From: Kordia algicida OT-1
GTDB lineage: Bacteria; Bacteroidota; Bacteroidia; Flavobacteriales; Flavobacteriaceae
Assembly: GCF_000154725.1 (NCBI RefSeq)
Contig: NZ_DS544873.1
Location: 677,569-741,568, forward strand
Reading direction: 5' to 3'
DNA length: 64,000 nt
Positions 26,132 through 34,372 of the stretch are shown in pieces (position 1 is the first letter of the stretch; every line of letters begins with the position of its first letter). The notes below the pieces were generated by a model, which searched no databases, was not told where the DNA came from, and saw nothing but the letters and a program-made list of their open reading frames with translations. The position numbers and the translations under genes are program-made.

Positions 26132-27868
26132 GTGAATAAAGGGTTAATATATATATATATTATTATTTCCAGCTTTTACGGTTATGCTCAAGATTTAACC
26201 TACCAAAGTTTGAAAAATAGCTCGCTAGACTCGTTAAGGGAAGTATTGAGAGAGATAAGCAGTGATACAGTGGCTGATTTAAAGCTTAATAGTATTTACC
26301 TAAAATTAGCTAAAGAAGCTAAAGATACAATGCATATTTCTTACGCATATCGCGGTTATGAAAGAAGGCTTCCTATTGAACAAAGAAATGATTATTGGGA
26401 TAGTATTATACAGATATCCGATGGCTTACCCATAAACTTTAAATTAGCTAGTTATAGTTACAAAGCATACAATCACCTTATGCTTAATGAAATCAATGAA
26501 TCCTTATCTAATTTCTTAACCTTGTACGAGTTGTCCAAAAAATATAATAATATATACCAACAGCATTATTCCCTATTAAATTTAACTCAACTAAAGTTTA
26601 ATTTTGAAGATACATCTGGGGCTTTAGATTTTGCTAGAAAAAATCTAAAGCTAGTCACTTCAGATGAATTCAAAAATTATGTAATCAAGACCAAGGGTAT
26701 TTCACGGGCAAATTCTTATTTAGCATTTGAAAAGATGGCTGTTAAATCCTCCTTAAACGAAATTTTGTTATTTGAAGGTAAAATAGATTCAGCACGATAT
26801 TATTTAAACCTTATTAAAAAAGACTATAAAACTATTCTGGGTAATGGAATCGATACACTTCATTTTTATGAGGCAAGAGATATTTATTACGCAAGTAAAG
26901 CTTCATACCTCTATAATACTAATAACTACGAGCAGTCAATAACATATAGTGATTCATTATTAACTCTAATACCAAAAAAATACCTCTACAATAATATAAT
27001 ATTTAAAGGTAATTATTTTAAGGGTATGTCTTACAGTTATTTAAAGCAAGATAGTTTGGCATTAAAATATTTAAAAAATTGTGATTCATTATTGTGGGCA
27101 GACCATCAGCTCTCATCTTATGGTCCCTACTTAGCAAGGTCAGTGCTCAACAAATTATATTTACTACATAAAAAAAATGACAATGCTATAGGGCAGATAG
27201 ATTATTTAAATAAGACTATAGCTTATGATAGCTTAATTAATACTTCATATGGTGATATAAATTATAAAATACTTAAGCATTTTGAGTTACCAGAAATCAT
27301 TGAAACTAAAGATAATTTAATTAAACAGCTAAAATTTAAAAAAGTATTAAATAAATCATTGGCAATTTTTGGTTTTATACTCTTTGGTTTGAGTTTAATT
27401 TATATAGCATGGTTATACAGGAAGTTTTATATTTATAATAATAATTTTAATAAGCTGATTCAAAACAGAAGCATAGAAGTAGCTTATGATTTTTCAGCAG
27501 AAAAGCTTGATAAAATTTTCAAAACAATGGATGAGTTTGAAATAAATGAAAGTTATCTTAAACCTGTGATAAGAGTAGAAGATGTTTTTGACTATGGTAT
27601 AAATACGAAAACCTTAAATGATGCTTTAAGATTGCGTGGCAGCAGAAATTTTTCGGATTATATTAATAGGCTTAAAGTCAATTATGCTTTTGTAGAAATA
27701 ACAAATAATATTAAATACCATAAATCATCTACTCTAAGACTATTAGCTGAAAAAAGTGGTTTTACCTCCCAGAAAATATTTAATAAAAAATTCATTGAAA
27801 TATTTGGCTTTTCACCAATGTTTTATGTTAAAAAACTAAATTCAGGTTTTGATTTATCTTCCATGTAA
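26132..27868 (+). CDS. membrane TPR protein with C-terminal AraC-type HTH domain
   Basis: A 578-residue protein starting at GTG 26132, chosen because the preceding gene ends at 26128 and a signal sequence follows at once (LIYIYIIISSFYGYAQ). TPR-like repeats fill residues 30-395, then a transmembrane helix (SLAIFGFILFGLSLIYIAWLY, about 411-432) and an AraC-type domain (residues 475-575, with LRLLAEKSGFTSQKIFNKKF and EIFGFSPMFYVKKL). It has the same layout as the regulator at 18267 but is strongly diverged. It forms an operon with a LytTR protein, giving two DNA-binding proteins in one unit. Confidence 0.82.
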   Translation: MNKGLIYIYIIISSFYGYAQDLTYQSLKNSSLDSLREVLREISSDTVADLKLNSIYLKLAKEAKDTMHISYAYRGYERRLPIEQRNDYWDSIIQISDGLPINFKLASYSYKAYNHLMLNEINESLSNFLTLYELSKKYNNIYQQHYSLLNLTQLKFNFEDTSGALDFARKNLKLVTSDEFKNYVIKTKGISRANSYLAFEKMAVKSSLNEILLFEGKIDSARYYLNLIKKDYKTILGNGIDTLHFYEARDIYYASKASYLYNTNNYEQSITYSDSLLTLIPKKYLYNNIIFKGNYFKGMSYSYLKQDSLALKYLKNCDSLLWADHQLSSYGPYLARSVLNKLYLLHKKNDNAIGQIDYLNKTIAYDSLINTSYGDINYKILKHFELPEIIETKDNLIKQLKFKKVLNKSLAIFGFILFGLSLIYIAWLYRKFYIYNNNFNKLIQNRSIEVAYDFSAEKLDKIFKTMDEFEINESYLKPVIRVEDVFDYGINTKTLNDALRLRGSRNFSDYINRLKVNYAFVEITNNIKYHKSSTLRLLAEKSGFTSQKIFNKKFIEIFGFSPMFYVKKLNSGFDLSSM

Positions 27869-28199
27869 TAATTATAAGTCCCGTACTTCATGCCTTAAGA
27901 TTTTGCTTAGGCTTTATAGGTCATTCCACTGCTAGAAAACCTTATATTAGTGGATACATCTGTGTTTTGGTTCTACAATTTCTTCATATGCCAAAACTAG
28001 GAACAAAACTCAAACTTCACAAAACGGGTTTAGCAGAGTGCTTACTATTGAAAAAGCAATATTCTTCATAATTACCAAAAGTGAAGAAAAACCAATTTAG
28101 CAAAAATTTCAATCACTTTACAAAACACGTGAAAACACTCAATTATTTATAATTTATTTTAGCTAATATTGAAACTAACATTTAAATATTTATAATACT
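27869..28199. other. intergenic region, no gene seen
   Basis: 331 bases between the AraC-type regulator and the Cry-like gene. The last 60 bases are AT-rich and probably contain the promoter of the gene at 28200. A 27-codon frame at 27988-28071 has no supporting features. Confidence 0.4.
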
Positions 28200-29513
28200 A
28201 TGAAGTTTATTTACACTAATTTCAAAGCCCCTGAACCAAAAACCTACCTCGCAGAAAAATTCAAGCGAAAGCTTACTATTCTTACGGATTCATCTAATAA
28301 AGAGATTATAGCTACGCTAGTAAGCGATGCCTTGTCTTTTACTGAAAACCAAAAAGATGTAATAAATACAGCAAAGAAAGAAGATTTCTATGCTATTGAT
28401 AAAAGACAAAAAGTTTTGGTAGAAGCTTCCAAGCGTTGCGCTATTGAATCCTTGGTCAAGGAAGCTCCTTTAGTAGATCAAGAGATCATAGAGGAAGACT
28501 TTTTCACTTATTTAACAGCTCCTTTTGATGACTTTGAAAAATATACAGCCGTACTAATAAGGAAAACAAATATGGCAACGATGTATTATTTTTTCGATAA
28601 TATACAGATCGATCAAGGAAACTTGAGTTTTTTGCCTTCTGATCTCCCTAATGAAGATCCCGTTGTAAATACTTTAAAGTTTAGTTCAGACTTTTTCAAA
28701 GGCTTAATAAAAAAATTACTATCAAGTGCTGCAAGTTCAGTTGGTTCTAAAATAGGAGCAATTGTACTAAACATTGTTATGAAAGAAATGTTTGGTGTTG
28801 AGGATAACAAAGAACTGATAAACAAAATTAGGTCAATTATCAAAGAAGAAATCCAAAATAATGAAATAGAAAAAATAGATGGTAAGATATCAGGTACTAT
28901 CAACTATCTTACAGAAGAATATAAAAACTTAAAAGCAAAGAGCGATCTAAATGACAGAAAACAAAGAGAAGTTTTGCTTCGTAATTTAGAATTGTATTCA
29001 AAGGACTTCTACACAGATGTTCTAGGTCTTTTAGAGCAAACGACATACGTTAAAAAAGGACTCAGGTCTTACATTATTGGGGTTTCTATCTATATACTGA
29101 TCTTGCAAGAAAAAGCTTTAATAGACCCCGATCACATGAATCCTAACGACACTAGCTATGCTATTACCCTGAGAAGCAACGCTACAAAATACTTAAATCA
29201 TATAGAGACATATTACAAAGAACTCTATGATGCGCGCAGTGGTCAGATATATGTATATTCAGATCCATGGATAGACTATAACGTCCATAAAGATGCCTAT
29301 CGCTATCGTGATAATGGAACGAACTTCGTTTCTCAACGTTACTACGACATAAAGCACAGCCCAGGAAATTGGACTTATGGTAAGGATGAAGCAGAAAAGT
29401 ATATGAAACCGTATAAAAGTAAAGCACTTAGGGAGTTTGCAGATAAATATGCTGACCCTAAAGAAAATATAATTCCAAAATTGAAGACTCTAAAAACATA
29501 CACTTTTTCATAG
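28200..29513 (+). CDS. helical protein resembling the N-terminal domain of Cry-type pore-forming toxins
   Basis: A 437-residue protein with no signal peptide. Residues 165-340 look like the seven-helix bundle of delta-endotoxins. A hydrophobic Ser/Ala/Gly helix (LLSSAASSVGSKIGAIVLNI) is followed by an amphipathic Glu/Lys/Ile helix (NKELINKIRSIIKEEIQNNE). A hydrophobic central helix comes later (GLRSYIIGVSIYILILQEKA), in the place of the conserved helix 5. Domains II and III of three-domain Cry toxins are absent; instead there is a short Tyr/Asp-rich C-terminus. It is a lone gene with its own hairpin terminator. Pore formation is an inference from helix pattern only; another helical toxin family is possible. 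Confidence 0.4.
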   Translation: MKFIYTNFKAPEPKTYLAEKFKRKLTILTDSSNKEIIATLVSDALSFTENQKDVINTAKKEDFYAIDKRQKVLVEASKRCAIESLVKEAPLVDQEIIEEDFFTYLTAPFDDFEKYTAVLIRKTNMATMYYFFDNIQIDQGNLSFLPSDLPNEDPVVNTLKFSSDFFKGLIKKLLSSAASSVGSKIGAIVLNIVMKEMFGVEDNKELINKIRSIIKEEIQNNEIEKIDGKISGTINYLTEEYKNLKAKSDLNDRKQREVLLRNLELYSKDFYTDVLGLLEQTTYVKKGLRSYIIGVSIYILILQEKALIDPDHMNPNDTSYAITLRSNATKYLNHIETYYKELYDARSGQIYVYSDPWIDYNVHKDAYRYRDNGTNFVSQRYYDIKHSPGNWTYGKDEAEKYMKPYKSKALREFADKYADPKENIIPKLKTLKTYTFS

Positions 29514-29533
29514 ATCTTTGATTGCTTTGATAA

Positions 29534-29585
29534 AAAAGTCTGTGTACTATTTGAAAATTATTCTTTAAATATTATACAGACTTTT
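29534..29585 (+). terminator. terminator of the Cry-like gene
   Basis: AAAAGTCTGT (29534-29543) pairs perfectly with ACAGACTTTT (29576-29585); the loop is long (32 bases). A T-rich tract follows. Confidence 0.6.
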
Positions 29586-29654
29586 ATCTTTCAAGTTAAT
29601 TTTACAAGATATGCTTGTATATGTTGTTATTTTACATGTTCAAGAAGAACCAAC

Positions 29655-29812
29655 ATCATCGGAATATCCACAAGTTGTGGAAAAGCCTTTTTAATTTTTC
29701 AGCTAGCTTGTGTCCCATTAAACAAGCAACAAAAATCAACGAAACTGCTAAAGCGTATTCGTAAAGGCTTTTCCAAACTTGTTTTAACACGCTTCTATAC
29801 TTTATAAATCTT
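29655..29812 (+). repeat. dispersed intergenic element, two adjacent fragments
   Basis: The first fragment has GTGGAAAAGCCTTTTTAATTT followed by AGCTAGCTTGTGT, as at 22543-22596. The second has AAAGGCTTTTCC, then CTTCTATACTTTATAAA and GATACTTCA, as at 30231-30270 and 37600-37640. Confidence 0.5.
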
Positions 29813-29927
29813 TGTGATACTTCAAATAAAAAACTACGGCTTAAATGTTAATTATGGGAATCCCGTAATTGGTTAGTATTCTATATTCGTATTTTATTTT
29901 CATTATTAATCCTAAAAAAAATTAATT

Positions 29928-30116
29928 ATGAAAAAAAGAGATTTTAAGACACTAAAGCTTAATAAAAGTATTGTCTCTAACTTTAAAACAGAAGAACTCA
30001 AAGGTGGACAAAGTACCATACCTTCTGTATGTATTAATGTTTTATGTCATTTATCTAAAGATGCTCCTTGTCATACAGAATATTCAGATTGCGATTGTCC
30101 AACAGGTCGTTGTTAG
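29928..30116 (+). CDS. class I lanthipeptide-type precursor peptide
   Basis: A 62-residue peptide. The leader MKKRDFKTLKLNKSIVSNF and double glycine (KGG at residues 26-28) follow the Bacteroidota class I lanthipeptide pattern. The core has six cysteines with Ser and Thr residues to pair with them (CINVLCHLSKDAPC, SDCDCPTGRC). It is one of three such genes within 1.4 kb, all plus strand. No LanB or LanC gene is in the window, so modification must be by enzymes elsewhere or not occur. Confidence 0.8.
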   Translation: MKKRDFKTLKLNKSIVSNFKTEELKGGQSTIPSVCINVLCHLSKDAPCHTEYSDCDCPTGRC

Positions 30117-30484
30117 TAGCTATGCGAACTGTGGTTCGTTTTTTATTGAAAACACCAACAAGAAGCAACAAAACATAAAAAACGTATTCATAAAGGCTAT
30201 TTCATAATTTGGAATAGCCTTTTTTTATTGAATACACTTCTACACTTTATAAAGCTTTATGATACTTCAGGCAAAAAAGAGAGATTACAAAGAATTTGAT
30301 AAAAACAACATCAGATCAACCCTGACATTCGTAAGCATTCGGCAAACTACGTATTGTGAGATTCAGTTTTAATGATGTCAGCGTACTGAATTAGTCTGTA
30401 TTTATAAATTACGATATTCTTTTCTATGATGGTGCTTAAAAAAATAATAGTATTGATTATTATTATTTTTAAAATCTTTATACC
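30117..30484. other. intergenic region with terminator-type dispersed repeat
   Basis: A copy of the dispersed hairpin-plus-tail element at about 30188-30270 serves as terminator of the preceding gene. The rest is leader and promoter region of the gene at 30485, including CTACGTATTG near 30352. Confidence 0.45.
30190..30270 (+). repeat. dispersed hairpin-plus-tail element
   Basis: Hairpin AAAGGCTATTTC...GGAATAGCCTTT with a T run, then CACTTCTACACTTTATAAAG and ATGATACTTCA. The 37557 copy has the same order: hairpin with GGCTATTCC, then TATATTTTATAAAGCTTT and TCTTCAAA. Confidence 0.6.
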
Positions 30485-30661
30485 ATGAAGAAAAAAAATC
30501 TTAAATCATTAAAACTGAACAAAAAGGATATTTCAAGTTTTAATTATGAAAAAATTAAAGGAGGATCATTTTTATACGCTTGTGAGTCGGCTCTTTGTAC
30601 TGGTTTAGCAGGGTCTTGTTGGTGTAATTTAACAGTCACTGGTTGTCCTTCTGATAGATAA
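30485..30661 (+). CDS. class I lanthipeptide-type precursor peptide
   Basis: A 58-residue peptide read from ATG 30485. The leader is MKKKNLKSLKLNKKDISSF, followed by NYEKIKGG. The core has five cysteines plus Ser and Thr (YACESALCTGLAGSCWC). It belongs to the same leader family as the genes at 1429, 29928 and 31145. A hairpin terminator follows at 30677. Confidence 0.78.
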   Translation: MKKKNLKSLKLNKKDISSFNYEKIKGGSFLYACESALCTGLAGSCWCNLTVTGCPSDR

Positions 30662-31144
30662 ATCATCTATTTTAAAATAGAAAAGGGTTTCGTGCGGAGT
30701 CCTTTTCTATCTGTGTATTTTACATAAAAGGAGTTATGTTAATCCAAAGATGAATAGATATTTCAAGCCTCTTGCAAACTTAGTTCAAGTTTGTTACAAC
30801 AACAAACAATCATTTATATTGCTAATCTATAGAGAATTAAAAACATAAAAATATGTGAATTCACAAATAATAAATTATTATTTCCAATTAGATACTGTAA
30901 TTATGAAAGTGATTCATCTATCCGTAAGAAGCTATTAAGAGCTGGAAGGAGACCTGATAAATCAATGGGAAATGACTTCACGTAATTTTGAATTTCATTC
31001 AAATACTAAATTAAAATGAATAAAAATGTATTTAGGTTAATTATAATTAAACAAATTGCTCGCTATTTATAAATGACGACTGCCATCATTTTTTCTCTCT
31101 TTGATTTTGATCTAACTTGTATAAATGTTTAATCAAAAATTAAT
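30662..31144. other. intergenic region with terminator and a possible coding remnant
   Basis: After the terminator (30677-30710), the plus-strand frame 30854-30985 is open without a start codon and reads CEFTNNKLLFPIRYCNYE and on to LLRAGRRPDKSMGNDFT. It may be a relic of a longer gene, but no family is recognised. Confidence 0.3.
30677..30710 (+). terminator. terminator of the precursor gene at 30485
   Basis: Perfect 10-bp stem ATAGAAAAGG (30677-30686) with CCTTTTCTAT (30701-30710), 14-base loop. The tail is only weakly T-rich. Confidence 0.6.
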
Positions 31145-31336
31145 ATGATGAAAAAAAAGAATTTCAAATCGTTAAGTCTTAATAGAAAAACTATCGCTAA
31201 CATTGAAGAAACCAAAATTTTGGGAGGTAGTGGAGTATATTGTGTAACACAAGAAGGATCATGTTAAACTACTTCCTGTGTATGTACAATAAACCATCAT
31301 TGTTTGCGAATAACTTACGGCTGTAATAATAAATAA
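31145..31336 (+). pseudogene. lanthipeptide precursor split by an in-frame stop
   Basis: From ATG 31145 the frame gives a family leader, MMKKKNFKSLSLNRKTIANI then LGGS, and stops at TAA 31265-31267 after only 40 residues. Reading on in the same frame gives a second, plausible core half with five Cys/Thr-rich motifs (TTSCVCTINHHCLRITYGCN) to a stop at 31334-31336. The full 63-codon length matches its neighbours (58-74). One nonsense change has therefore probably cut the core. The short form could still be expressed, with two cysteines. Confidence 0.65.
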
Positions 31337-31457
31337 GGTAACAAGTAGCAACAAAACCACCCGACCAGAGGTACTAAAAGTATTGGATTATTTTGATTTT
31401 GAAATGCTGTAGCATCACTACCAATCGATACTAGAAAACAAAAATAACAAATTAAAT

Positions 31458-31498
31458 ATTTCAAAAACCTTAAAGTAATACTTTAAGGTTTTTGAAAT
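31458..31498. terminator. strong bidirectional-type hairpin downstream of the broken lanthipeptide gene
   Basis: 18-bp perfect stem (31458-31475 with 31481-31498), 5-base loop. It includes A and T tracts that could serve as terminator in either direction. Confidence 0.65.
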
Positions 31499-31538
31499 CA
31501 ACATTAAGTATTCAGTTATAAAACAAGGTGTTGAATCT

Positions 31539-31567
31539 GGGCATTAAAAACTCTATTTTTAATGCCC
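31539..31567. repeat. perfect 12-bp hairpin
   Basis: GGGCATTAAAAA (31539-31550) pairs with TTTTTAATGCCC (31556-31567), 5-base loop, 40 bases after the previous hairpin. The role is unclear. Confidence 0.5.
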
Positions 31568-32438
31568 AAATTACTATATATTTTATTGATTTATTTTCAA
31601 ATTTTTTGTAGCATTTAATCCAACATATCATATCAAAGTAAGTTGGTGCAAATAATGAAATTAACTCATCGTATTCTATGATAAAAGTAATTAAAAATTC
31701 ATCTAATTTTACAACTTATTACTTAATGATGAGTAAATATTTTCAACTTATTACTTAACAGTGAACAAAAAAAATAAAAATGATTTGATTTTTTAAAACG
31801 AAAAGAAATCTACATTCTATTTTGATGAGTTTTTAAAAATTTTCTTTTTTTAGAATATATATAATTGATATACAGTGATTTAAAAAATTAAAAATAAAAG
31901 TGGTTTGATTTTTTATTGTAAAAGTCAATCCGCTTTGAATTTTTTATGAAAAATTAATTTTTTATTTAATTTTTATCTTTTTTTCCTAAAAAAGCGTAAT
32001 TTTTAAAAAATAACATCAATTTATTTTTTAGATAAAAGATGTTGCGGTGCGGACCCACAACATTCGAAAATCTAAGTTTTCTATCGAAGATATTATATTT
32101 TTTTGGGGAGTACTTAGAAAACAATTCTGAATTATTAGAAGTAAGCTAGTAATTTTTGATTCCTAGCATATTTTTTTAATTATACTAGGAATTAATTCAC
32201 TTAAAACATTAAAAAATGTACTATCTCTATTTTTCTTACAGTGTTTAATTGAGTTTAATTAATAATGTGTAGACTAATTTTAGCACTATACCATCGAATG
32301 TTTCCTATTTACTTTATTGCCAATTTCGAGACAACAATATGATAACAGTTTACAAAATGTAGATGATCTTATTCTGAAAAACTTAATATTCACTCAATAA
32401 CCAATTATAAACTAATTTTTTAAATTCTAGAATTAATC

Positions 32439-33155
32439 TCAATTAATTGGTTTTATTTTATTAAAAAGTTGCTCTCTATATGACCTACCAACAGGGATTT
32501 TTTCTTGATTAATATATACCAAATTGCCAGTAATTTTTTCTATACAATGAATATTTACAATAAAAGATTTGTGTATTTGAATGAAATAGTCTTGCACGAG
32601 ATACTCTTTCCAGTTTTTGAGGGTATCAATAAAAGTATATTTTGAGTTTTTGGTAGTTACAGTTACATAATTACGATCTGATTGTACATGTATGACATCT
32701 GCCAAATTTACTTTATGCAGGGTTTTATCTACATTAATGAAAATAGTATCATTATCTGTAGTTACATCTATAGTTTCATTTTCGGTAATGCTAGTAGCAT
32801 TAGGCAATTGAGGGGATAATTTATTTATTGATTTTAAAAATCGTTCAAAGCTAAACGGTTTTACTAAATAATCTATAATAGTATCGAACTCAAAACTTTC
32901 CACCGCATAATCTGTATAGGCAGTAGTCATAATTACTCTAGGAGGATATTGTATTGTTTTTAAGAAATCCAAACCAGATATAGCAGGTAAATTAATATCT
33001 AAAAACATTACATCAATTTGCTCTTGTTTTAGTATGCTATTAGCCTTTATAGGCGAATTAAAAACACCTTTTAGTTCAAGTTCTGGTATTTTTTCTATGT
33101 AAGTCCTCAGAATTTCTTGTGCTGGCACCTCGTCTTCAATGATAATACAATTCAT
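32439..33155 (-). CDS. LytTR family response regulator
   Basis: A 238-residue protein. Residues 1-120 are a receiver domain: acidic pair IIEDE at the start, phospho-acceptor Asp in MFLDINLP and Lys in YLVKPFSF. The C-terminal 100 residues are a LytTR DNA-binding domain (ADVIHVQSDRNYVTVTTK, QIHKSFIVNIHCIEKI). Its start overlaps the stop of the kinase gene by one base, so the two form a coupled two-component pair. The pair lies divergent from a TonB-receptor gene, a likely target. Confidence 0.92.
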   Translation of the reverse strand: MNCIIIEDEVPAQEILRTYIEKIPELELKGVFNSPIKANSILKQEQIDVMFLDINLPAISGLDFLKTIQYPPRVIMTTAYTDYAVESFEFDTIIDYLVKPFSFERFLKSINKLSPQLPNATSITENETIDVTTDNDTIFINVDKTLHKVNLADVIHVQSDRNYVTVTTKNSKYTFIDTLKNWKEYLVQDYFIQIHKSFIVNIHCIEKITGNLVYINQEKIPVGRSYREQLFNKIKPIN

Positions 33156-34153
33156 TATAGGATAATTTCTAGTTTAGCAATAAAACTATCGTTTTGCTTT
33201 TCAGTGCTAAAGTTATGTTTTTTAGGATAAATAATCTCTAGTCGTTTTCGGAGGTTTTTTAAGCCGATTTGGAAACCTTCGGTGTTACGTTTTCCATTTT
33301 CAACATCTATTTCATTTTGACATTCAAAATCTAATTTTCCGTTTATTACAGTTAGCGTTATATGAATATTGCTTTCTTCATCTTCTTTATAAAGACTATG
33401 TTTGAAGGCATTTTCAATTAACCCTATTAACAGCATAGGAGCAATAGTGTGTTTATAAGAATCTATATTCTTTTTAAAAATAATATTGTTAATCCCTTGA
33501 GTACGTAATTTTTGAAATTCTAAATAATTCTCTATAAAATCGATATCTTTTTTTAGGGGTACAAAATTTTCTTCACTTTGGTAGAGAATATATTTTAAAT
33601 TCTCAGAAAGCATCAAGATCATATCTGCTACATTATCAGAGCCTTTTATAGCCTGAGCATAAACAGTATTTAAATTATTAAAAAGCACGTGTGGATTGAT
33701 TTGTGACTTTAGGAATTTAAGTTCTATTTCTAACCTGTCTTTTTGGGTTTTTTCAAGTTCTTTTTGTTTTTCAAAAAGCGATAGTAATACCCATACCAAC
33801 GACAAAAAAATAACAGGTAATAAAAACTTCCACAATTGTTGTGAAAGACAGAAGCTAAAACTACAACTACATTCTATAATATAATTGCAATAAATTATAG
33901 TGGCAAGTAAAAGAATACTAATAATCAACAAACTATATAGTAGATATTTCTTTTTTTTAAATAGAACAGGCAAAAGATAAAGTTCATTAAAATAAGTTAT
34001 AGGAATTACTAATAGTAAGAGCTTGAAGTCTATTTTTTGAAAAAAAGATAAGTTTCGACCAAAATAATCAGGCATTAAATAAAAAACAACAAAAAAATAA
34101 AATACCCAAAATGTCAAATGAATAGAAAAACGGAATGATCTATTGTGGTTCAT
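33155..34153 (-). CDS. LytS-type sensor histidine kinase
   Basis: A 332-residue membrane kinase read from ATG 34153 (MNHNRSFRFSIHLTFW); a TTG 16 codons upstream is a weaker start. Four hydrophobic segments fill residues 10-135. A short coiled linker (EKQKELEKTQKDRLEIELKF) leads to the His_kinase domain with phospho-acceptor His in LKSQINPHVLFNNLN. An ATP-binding region follows (LIGLIENAFKHSLY, then GFQIGLKNLRKRL). No separate ligand domain is present, so sensing is probably through the membrane part. Confidence 0.9.
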   Translation of the reverse strand: MNHNRSFRFSIHLTFWVFYFFVVFYLMPDYFGRNLSFFQKIDFKLLLLVIPITYFNELYLLPVLFKKKKYLLYSLLIISILLLATIIYCNYIIECSCSFSFCLSQQLWKFLLPVIFLSLVWVLLSLFEKQKELEKTQKDRLEIELKFLKSQINPHVLFNNLNTVYAQAIKGSDNVADMILMLSENLKYILYQSEENFVPLKKDIDFIENYLEFQKLRTQGINNIIFKKNIDSYKHTIAPMLLIGLIENAFKHSLYKEDEESNIHITLTVINGKLDFECQNEIDVENGKRNTEGFQIGLKNLRKRLEIIYPKKHNFSTEKQNDSFIAKLEIIL

Positions 34154-34372
34154 AAATATAATTTTAATCAAACGTATATTTTTTTTGATAATTAAGGTCA
34201 ATAAAGTTTACTAAAAACTTCCAATACTATACAAACAACTAATATCTATGGACAAAGTTAAAAAAAATGAAATCAGAAGGAAATCCATAAATTAATGCTT
34301 TTGGTACACCTTCTTTTTCAGTGTTGGATATGCTAAATAAGTTTGCTTCATAAAATTATAAATAACATAAAA

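Larger units (their letters stand above)
29514..29927. other. intergenic region with terminator, two dispersed repeat copies and lanthipeptide promoter
   Basis: Holds the terminator of the Cry-like gene (29534-29585), repeat fragments at about 29655-29712 and 29755-29812, and a TACGG...CCGTA dyad (29835-29839 and 29863-29867) upstream of the precursor gene at 29928. Confidence 0.5.
31337..32438. other. 1.1-kb AT-rich intergenic region with two strong hairpins
   Basis: Two perfect hairpins lie at 31458-31498 and 31539-31567. Further right are short direct repeats (CAACTTATTACTTAA near 31719 and 31743; AAAATAAAA then TTTGATTTTTTA near 31774 and 31891). GATGTTGCGGTGCGGACC near 32038 can fold. 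No gene is seen. Confidence 0.45.

Noticed and set aside
27988-28071. 27-codon plus-strand reading frame
   Set aside because: Short, no leader or membrane pattern, no neighbour relation.
34154-34201. TTG start for the sensor kinase 16 codons upstream
   Set aside because: The ATG at 34153 fits the first membrane segment better; the extra residues are not typical.
34343-34372. TTG start for the TonB receptor ten codons upstream
   Set aside because: MKYLFSLLLVLSF from ATG 34373 is already a complete signal peptide.
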